From JBEEJL01 sp049698095 (GTDB lineage Bacteria > Pseudomonadota > Gammaproteobacteria > Burkholderiales > JBEEJL01), in the NCBI GenBank assembly GCA_049698095.1, contig JBAVXA010000005.1, forward strand, positions 1 through 10,771: a stretch of 10,771 bases of DNA. Reading direction: 5' to 3'. Under the pieces are notes generated by a model. That model ran no database searches. It had not been told where the DNA came from and worked only from the letters and a program-made list of their open reading frames with translations. The translations under genes were made by a program, and so were the position numbers. Position 1 is the stretch's first letter. The number at the start of each line of letters is the position of its first letter. This document shows, piece after piece, positions 5,910-10,771 of this stretch.

Positions 5910-6683
5910 TTACGCCAGTTTACCAAGAGAAAGCGAATCCAGCACGGCGATCAGCGCCGCGTTGGCCGGCCTGCAGGTGAATACGCGCGCAAAGCCGGCA
6001 TCCTGCGCTGTCCGGGTCACGCGCGCATGATGGGTGATGACCGGAATGGATTTCAGCGCGACGGCCAAGTCACCCGCCATATCGAGTAGATTGGCGAGGC
6101 TTTCGACGCTCATCACGTTTATCGCCTGGATTTTTTTTTGCTCCAGCCAGTGGCGCAAATCGCGGTTAGTCGTGGCTGGTTTAATCCGGCGGTAGCACTC
6201 GCAGTAAACCACTTCTGCGCCGCGTGCCGCCAAGGTTTGCTTCAATGTTTCGCGTCCACCCTGGCCTCGCAAGATCACGATACGCGCATTTTCAACTGAC
6301 TGAAATTCGGGCAGCGCGAGTAGGGCCTCGCTGTCGAAGTCTTGCGTCGGCGCATGAATTTTCCCGACTCCGTGCTCTCGCAGCGCATCTGCCGTCGCCG
6401 CGCCGATTGCCGCGGTCGGAAGTGAGGCGGGCCAAACGCCGTCCGGAGATAACATCGAGAATGCTTTTTCCACTGCATTGGCGCTGATGAAAATGGCCCA
6501 ATCAAATTCCTCAATTGTCGCCAGCGTTCGCCGCGCAGCCAGCGGGTCATCGCTATCTGCGATTTCAATCGTCGGATAAAGCAACGGTTCGCCGCCCGCT
6601 GCGCGAATGGTTTGCGCCAGGCGCTGCGCCTGGTTCTTAGGCCGCGTAATCAACACGCCCAAGCCATGCAGCCCGGCTGTCAT
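5910..6683 (-). CDS. hemD: Uroporphyrinogen-III synthase
   Basis: Cyclises hydroxymethylbilane with inversion of ring D to give uroporphyrinogen III, the branch point to heme, siroheme and cobalamin. The 257 residues show the two-lobe pattern of this divergent family. Lobe one opens with GVLITRPKNQAQRLAQ (9-24) and carries AIFISANAVEKAF (63-75) and AAIGAATADALREHGV (91-106). Lobe two has IVILRGQGGRETL (135-147), EVVYCECYRR (157-166) and NVMSVESLANLL (189-200). The start overlaps the hemC stop as ATGA, so translation is probably coupled; no strong ribosome binding site is visible. The coding strand holds a run of nine A (6131-6139, in a CAA-AAA-AAA-ATC context), a possible slippage site. Confidence 0.93.
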   Translation of the reverse strand: MTAGLHGLGVLITRPKNQAQRLAQTIRAAGGEPLLYPTIEIADSDDPLAARRTLATIEEFDWAIFISANAVEKAFSMLSPDGVWPASLPTAAIGAATADALREHGVGKIHAPTQDFDSEALLALPEFQSVENARIVILRGQGGRETLKQTLAARGAEVVYCECYRRIKPATTNRDLRHWLEQKKIQAINVMSVESLANLLDMAGDLAVALKSIPVITHHARVTRTAQDAGFARVFTCRPANAALIAVLDSLSLGKLA

Positions 6684-7618
6684 TGGGGCGGCGATTCCAG
6701 CGCCGCAAGAATTCTGTCCGCGCCGAGAGCAAGCATCTGGTCGGCCAAACCATTACCGATTTTCTCCGCGTCCTTGCGTTTCCCGCGCAGGCTCGCACGG
6801 ACCATGTGTTTGCCGTCCGGCGTGGCGACAAAGCCCGTTAATAGCAAGCCGTTCTCGACGATTTGTGCGTAGGCGCCCAACGGTACATCGCAGCTGCCGG
6901 AAAGGCGGCGCGAGAATGCCCGCTCCGCGAGCACGCAAGCCGTAGTTGTCGGCGCCTCGAGGTTTTTAAATAATTCAATATAATCAATAAGTTGTGACCT
7001 AATCTCGATTCCCAGCGCGCCTTGCCCGACAGCGGGCAAACTCTGTTCGATGGTGAGCAAGGCTTTGATGCGATCACCGAGCCCTAAGCGTTTCAGACCG
7101 GCCGCGGCGAGAATGATTGCGGCATAATTTCCTTCGTCCAGTTTGCGCAGGCGCGTTTGCACGTTGCCGCGCAGCGACTGAATAAGCAATGCCGGATAGC
7201 GCGCGCGGATTTGCGCTTCACGGCGCAGGCTTGAGGTGCCGACGACGGCGCCGGCGGGCAGCGCGTCAAGCGAGGCATAGTCGTTGGACACAAATGCATC
7301 GCGTGCGTCTTCGCGCTGGCCGACCATGCTGAGCGAAAATCCTTCCGGCAAGTTCATTGGCACGTCTTTCATCGAATGCACCGCGACGTGCGCACGGCCC
7401 TCGTCGAGCGCGATTTCAAGCTCCTTGATGAACAAACCTTTGCCGCCGATTTTTGCCAGCGGCTGGTCGAGAATCTGGTCGCCGCGGGTCGTCATTCCGA
7501 GTATGGTTACATCCATTTGCGGATATAATTCCAGCACGCGGCCACGAACATATTCCGCCTGCCACACTGCCAGACGGCTTTCGCGTGTCGCGATGATCAG
7601 TTTTTTTGGAACTGCCAA
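6680..7618 (-). CDS. hemC: Hydroxymethylbilane synthase (porphobilinogen deaminase)
   Basis: Polymerises four porphobilinogen molecules into hydroxymethylbilane, feeding HemD directly. The 312 residues have the expected landmarks: LIIATRESRLAVWQAEYV (7-24), KIGGKGLFIKELE (56-68), HSMKDVP with the catalytic Asp85 (81-87), GTSSLRREAQI (127-137), LRGNVQTRLRKL (149-160), and LSGSCDVPLGAYA (239-251), where Cys243 anchors the dipyrromethane cofactor. The start is a TTG at 7618. No ATG or GTG lies in frame between the upstream in-frame TAA and this codon, and the next residues fit the family's N-terminus, so TTG appears genuine. Only a modest GGA precedes it. It is the first gene of the hemCDXY run and diverges from ppc. 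Confidence 0.96.
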   Translation of the reverse strand: MAVPKKLIIATRESRLAVWQAEYVRGRVLELYPQMDVTILGMTTRGDQILDQPLAKIGGKGLFIKELEIALDEGRAHVAVHSMKDVPMNLPEGFSLSMVGQREDARDAFVSNDYASLDALPAGAVVGTSSLRREAQIRARYPALLIQSLRGNVQTRLRKLDEGNYAAIILAAAGLKRLGLGDRIKALLTIEQSLPAVGQGALGIEIRSQLIDYIELFKNLEAPTTTACVLAERAFSRRLSGSCDVPLGAYAQIVENGLLLTGFVATPDGKHMVRASLRGKRKDAEKIGNGLADQMLALGADRILAALESPPQ

Positions 7619-7696
7619 AATATTTGTCCAGGCCGATAAAGCACAATTTTATCATGTCGCCTGCCTCAAACCGGCCCAGGAAAAGCAAATTACTCC
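7619..7696. promoter_or_regulatory. hemC/ppc divergent promoter region with inverted repeat
   Basis: These 78 bases must hold or adjoin the promoters of both genes. An inverted repeat GATAAA-N7-TTTATC lies at 7635-7653. It overlaps a plus-strand TATCAT (7650-7655, 5/6 to the -10 consensus) and a minus-strand TAAAAT (7651-7646, 5/6). Neither has a good -35 at the right distance, so exact promoters are uncertain. A symmetric site at this place could serve a regulator acting on both genes. AGGA (7678-7681) is too far from the ppc start to be an efficient ribosome binding site. Confidence 0.4.
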
Positions 7697-10474
7697 ATGA
7701 ACGAAGCAAATAACCAATCGGAGGTAGCCGCGCCGGATAAGGATCAGCCGCTACGCGATGATATTCGCCTGCTCGGCAAATTGCTCGGCGACACCTTGCG
7801 CGATCAGGAGGGCGATGAGACCTATGCGCTGATCGAAACCATCCGCCAGACAGCCGTGCGCTACCGTAAACACGCCGACGCAGAAGAAGGCCGGCAAATG
7901 AAGGACGCGCTGAATCGCCTGTCCAACACCAACACGATTTCCGTTGTGAGGGCGTTCAGCTATTTTTCCCACCTCGCCAATATTGCCGAGGATTTGCATC
8001 ACAACCGCCGCCGCCGAGCACATCTGGTCGCCGGCTCGGAAGCGCAGGTCGGCAGCATCGCGCGCGCCTTAGCGCAGTTAAAGGCTGCAGGAACGCACGC
8101 CGACGCGCTGCAAAAATTCTTCGCCCATGCATTGATTTCGCCCGTGTTGACCGCGCACCCGACTGAAGTGCAGCGTAAAAGCATTCTCGATTGCCAGCTG
8201 GAAATCGCACGCCTGATGAATCAGCGCGACCGCATGACGCTTACGCCGGACGAGAATAAGGAAACCGACGACGATCTCAAGCGCGAAATTCTGACGCTTT
8301 GGCAGACCAGCGAACTGCGCACCTTCAAATTGCGCGTCCATGATGAAATTGAAAATGGCCTTTCCTATTACCGCTATACGTTCCTGAAGGAATTACCCAG
8401 GCTTTACGGCGAAATCGAAGCCGCCATTGCGACCGCATACGGCGGTGCCATCAACCTGCCGCCGTTCTTCCGGCTGGGAAGCTGGATCGGCGGCGACCGC
8501 GACGGCAACCCGTTCGTCACGCACGATGTGACTCTACGTGCGATGGAGCGGCATTCGTCCGTCGCGTTGCATTATTATTTGCAGACGATCAACGAACTCG
8601 GCAGTGAGCTGAGCTTGTCGGAAAAATTGGTCGGCATCAGCCCTGCCCTGCGTGCCTTGGCCGATGTGTCGCCGGATAAATCGCCCAGCCGTGCCGAGGA
8701 ACCCTACCGGCGCGCGCTCAGCGGGATTTATGCGCGCCTTGCCGCCACCAGCAAACAGCTTTTGCGCGAGGAACCGAATCCGCCCGCGGTCGCCGCCGCT
8801 ATGCCTTACGCAACACCGGCGGAATTGCTCGTCGACCTTGATGTTATTATCGACTCGCTGGTTGAGCACAAATCCGTCTGGCTCGCGCAAGGCAAGCTGC
8901 GGCCGCTGCGACGCGCGGTCGAAGTATTCGGCTTCCATCTCGCGCCGCTCGATATGCGCCAGGTAAGCGACACGCACGAACGTACCGTGGGCGAGCTGCT
9001 GGCGCGTGCGGGAGTGGAAAAAAATTATTCCGCGTTGGGCGAAGACGCGCGCGCGCAGCTTTTGCTGCACGAAATTCAAAGTCCGCGGCCGCTCGCCTCG
9101 CCGCACCTCAGCTACACGGAAGAGACCGCAGAAGAACTGCGCATATACAGCGCCGCTGCCGATATTCACCGGCGCTTCGGTCGCGAGGCGATGCCTAACC
9201 ATATTATTTCCAAAACGGCGTCCGTGAGCGATTTGCTCGAAGTCGCGCTGCAATTGAAAGAAGTCGGATTGCTCGAACCCGGCGACACGCCGAGATTGCA
9301 CATGAACATTATTCCTCTGTTCGAGACTATTGCCGACCTGCGTGGCGGTGCGGCGATCATGGATAGGTTATTTTCATTGCCGTATTTCATGCGCCTGCTC
9401 GATTCGCGTGGGCGCACGCAGGAAGTCATGCTCGGTTATTCCGACAGTAACAAAGACGGCGGATTCCTCACGGCAAATTGGGAATTGCACAAAGCCGAAG
9501 TCGAGCTGGTCAAAGTGTTTGCCAGACATGAGGTGGAATTACGTTTGTTTCACGGCCGCGGCGGATCCGTCGGCCGCGGCGGCGGGCCGAGCTATTTCGC
9601 CATCCTCGCGCAACCGCCCGGAAGCGTGAACGGACAAATCCGTCTCACCGAGCAGGGCGAAGTCATCGCCAGCAAATATTCCAACCCCGAGATCGGGCGA
9701 CGGAATCTGGAAACGCTGGCCGCCGCCACGCTTGAAGCCACCTTGGTCAAGCGCGATGAATCGGTGGAACATTCGGAAGAATTTTTTAGCGTGATGGAAA
9801 GTTTGAGCGCCAGCGCGTTCAAAGCTTATCGATCACTGGTGTACGAAACCGAAGGCTTCAACAGATTTTTCCGCGAAGCTACCCCGATTTCCGAAATCGC
9901 CGAACTCAATATCGGCTCGCGCCCTGCATCAAGAAAAAAATCCGACCGCATCGAAGACCTGCGCGCGATTCCGTGGGTCTTCAGCTGGGGGCAAAACCGT
10001 TCCATGATCCCCGGCTGGTACGGTTTTGGTAGTGCAATTATTCAATATAAACAACAAGTTATAAATGGCGACTTGAGTATGCTGAAAGACATGTTCGAGC
10101 GCTGGCCGTTTTTTCAAACCATGCTTTCCAATATGGATATGGTGTTGGCGAAATCCGATCTCGGCATTGCCGCGCGTTACGCGGAGCTGGTAAGCGACAA
10201 AAAAACAGCAGAAGAAATTTTCACGCGCATCGAGAGCGAATGGCACGCCACGCGCGATGCTTTTTTGGAAATAACCGGACAAAAAGAATTGCTGCAAACC
10301 AACCCGTCGTTGCTTCGCAGCATCCGCAATCGCACGCCGTATATAGATCCGTTGAACCATTTGCAGGTCGAATTGCTGCGCCGTTATCGCGCGGGCGATG
10401 TCGACGACGCAGTTAAGCGCGCAATCCATTTGACCATCAATGGTGTGGCGGCGGGCTTGCGGAATAGCGGGTAG
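7697..10474 (+). CDS. ppc: Phosphoenolpyruvate carboxylase
   Basis: Adds bicarbonate to phosphoenolpyruvate to give oxaloacetate and phosphate, refilling the TCA cycle; cytoplasmic, usually a tetramer. The 925 residues are within the usual bacterial length, slightly longer than E. coli Ppc (883). Motifs in order are LTAHPTEVQRKSI with catalytic His154 (151-163), GSWIGGDRDGNPFVT (261-275), MLGYSDSNKDGG (578-589), FHGRGGSVGRGGG (618-630), the flexible catalytic loop, IPWVFSWGQNRSMIPGWYG (758-776), and the C-terminus NGVAAGLRNSG (915-925), which lies at the active and allosteric sites in E. coli. No interruption is seen. The ATG at 7697 has a poor ribosome binding site, but the next residues reach the conserved LRDDIRLLG at 19-27, so the start is plausible. 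Tandem stops TAG TAA are followed by a terminator. Confidence 0.98.
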   Translation: MNEANNQSEVAAPDKDQPLRDDIRLLGKLLGDTLRDQEGDETYALIETIRQTAVRYRKHADAEEGRQMKDALNRLSNTNTISVVRAFSYFSHLANIAEDLHHNRRRRAHLVAGSEAQVGSIARALAQLKAAGTHADALQKFFAHALISPVLTAHPTEVQRKSILDCQLEIARLMNQRDRMTLTPDENKETDDDLKREILTLWQTSELRTFKLRVHDEIENGLSYYRYTFLKELPRLYGEIEAAIATAYGGAINLPPFFRLGSWIGGDRDGNPFVTHDVTLRAMERHSSVALHYYLQTINELGSELSLSEKLVGISPALRALADVSPDKSPSRAEEPYRRALSGIYARLAATSKQLLREEPNPPAVAAAMPYATPAELLVDLDVIIDSLVEHKSVWLAQGKLRPLRRAVEVFGFHLAPLDMRQVSDTHERTVGELLARAGVEKNYSALGEDARAQLLLHEIQSPRPLASPHLSYTEETAEELRIYSAAADIHRRFGREAMPNHIISKTASVSDLLEVALQLKEVGLLEPGDTPRLHMNIIPLFETIADLRGGAAIMDRLFSLPYFMRLLDSRGRTQEVMLGYSDSNKDGGFLTANWELHKAEVELVKVFARHEVELRLFHGRGGSVGRGGGPSYFAILAQPPGSVNGQIRLTEQGEVIASKYSNPEIGRRNLETLAAATLEATLVKRDESVEHSEEFFSVMESLSASAFKAYRSLVYETEGFNRFFREATPISEIAELNIGSRPASRKKSDRIEDLRAIPWVFSWGQNRSMIPGWYGFGSAIIQYKQQVINGDLSMLKDMFERWPFFQTMLSNMDMVLAKSDLGIAARYAELVSDKKTAEEIFTRIESEWHATRDAFLEITGQKELLQTNPSLLRSIRNRTPYIDPLNHLQVELLRRYRAGDVDDAVKRAIHLTINGVAAGLRNSG

Positions 10475-10495
10475 TAACTGCGGTATGGGCTATAA

Positions 10496-10522
10496 AAAAA
10501 GCGCACAGAATGTGCGCTTTTT
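10496..10522. terminator. Bidirectional intrinsic terminator between ppc and the HiPIP gene
   Basis: Perfect 12-base arms (10496-10507 and 10511-10522) form a GCGCACA/TGTGCGC stem around a GAA loop, with A5 before and T5 after. Because the A-run on one strand is a T-run on the other, it can stop transcription from ppc on the plus strand and from the HiPIP gene on the minus strand. Confidence 0.92.
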
Positions 10523-10544
10523 CAAAAAATAACTTACGGCCGAA

Positions 10545-10771
10545 CTATTTTTTCGGCGCTTCGACGTAAGCAATACACCACCCGTTCGGATTGATATCGC
10601 CTTCGACCACTTTGCATGCGCCATTGGCGCCGGCCTTGGCGGCGGGAACATAGAGCGTGCAGTTGACGCACTTCTTGCCGTCTTTCGGCCCGTCCTGGTA
10701 TTGAAATGCGGCTTTCGCGCCTTTGGTGGCGGTCTGGGCCAATGCATGGCGAGCGGCATTGGTGCCGGCAA
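10545..10771 (-). CDS. High-potential iron-sulfur protein, HiPIP (partial, N-terminus off window)
   Basis: A small periplasmic 4Fe-4S electron carrier. In its family it shuttles electrons between the cytochrome bc1 complex and photosynthetic reaction centres or terminal oxidases. The visible 74 residues hold the four ligand cysteines in the family pattern: C-V-N-C, fourteen residues, C-K-V-V, then twelve residues to the cysteine of GWC, followed by IAYVEAPKK and a TAG stop. The frame stays open to the end of the window through an Ala-rich stretch ending in HALAQTATKG. The apparent start near 10742 is a TTG and probably internal. A Tat-type signal peptide is expected just outside, because HiPIPs are exported folded. 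The gene converges on ppc and shares its terminator. The other minus-strand frame over the same bases is a shadow. Confidence 0.9.
   Translation of the reverse strand, partial: AGTNAARHALAQTATKGAKAAFQYQDGPKDGKKCVNCTLYVPAAKAGANGACKVVEGDINPNGWCIAYVEAPKK

Noticed and set aside
8534..9301. Long minus-strand frame (255 codons) inside ppc
   Set aside because: Antisense shadow of a strongly conserved gene in GC-rich coding DNA; no start signal or recognisable domain.
9929..10429. Minus-strand frame of 166 codons inside ppc
   Set aside because: Also an antisense shadow with no family features.
10490..10771. Minus-strand frame of 93 codons overlapping the HiPIP gene
   Set aside because: It runs across the terminator and is out of frame with the cysteine-patterned HiPIP sequence.
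1..10771. A hidden defence, mobile or novel gene system
   Set aside because: All sizeable coding stretches match housekeeping or known families; no transposase, integrase, CRISPR repeat, tRNA or toxin-antitoxin pair was seen.

Overview
The window reads as an ordinary chromosomal segment of a betaproteobacterium, probably Nitrosomonadales or Burkholderiales. The evidence is the hemC-hemD-hemX-hemY cluster diverging from a long proteobacterial-type ppc, a type II aroQ, a small FxsA, a ferredoxin-FNR fusion reductase of a type common in that class, and a high-potential iron-sulfur protein (HiPIP). Codon use looks even across the genes, and I see no phage, insertion sequence, CRISPR or defence genes. 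The taxonomic call is inference from gene content and order.

Left part (1-3330): a truncated aroQ on the minus strand is followed by a gap of about 470 bases, AT-rich at its core and rich in dyads, which separates it from fxsA on the plus strand. fxsA converges with a minus-strand atypical short-chain dehydrogenase/reductase (SDR) gene, and the 135-base interval between them can fold into a nested hairpin. The SDR gene diverges, with a 37-base gap, from a plus-strand 2Fe-2S/FAD/NAD(P) reductase.

Middle (3300-7618), all on the minus strand: hemC, hemD, hemX and hemY form a tight operon with ATGA overlaps at hemC/hemD and hemX/hemY and a 22-base gap between hemD and hemX. HemC and HemD turn porphobilinogen into uroporphyrinogen III. 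HemX and HemY are membrane-anchored accessory proteins of unsettled role. A small dodecin gene follows with its own predicted promoter, its own strong ribosome binding site, and a clear intrinsic terminator. This dodecin belongs to a variant that lacks the usual flavin-stacking Trp position.

Right part (7619-10771): a 78-base divergent region carries an inverted repeat between hemC (TTG start) and ppc (complete, 925 residues, all catalytic motifs present). ppc ends at a strong bidirectional terminator shared with a convergent, partial HiPIP gene on the minus strand that runs off the window.

I do not see convincing evidence of a previously undescribed system. The best leads are the paired GGCGCC boxes and structured gap upstream of fxsA, the variant dodecin behind the heme operon, long homopolymers inside hemD and hemX, and the divergent SDR/reductase pair of unknown substrate.
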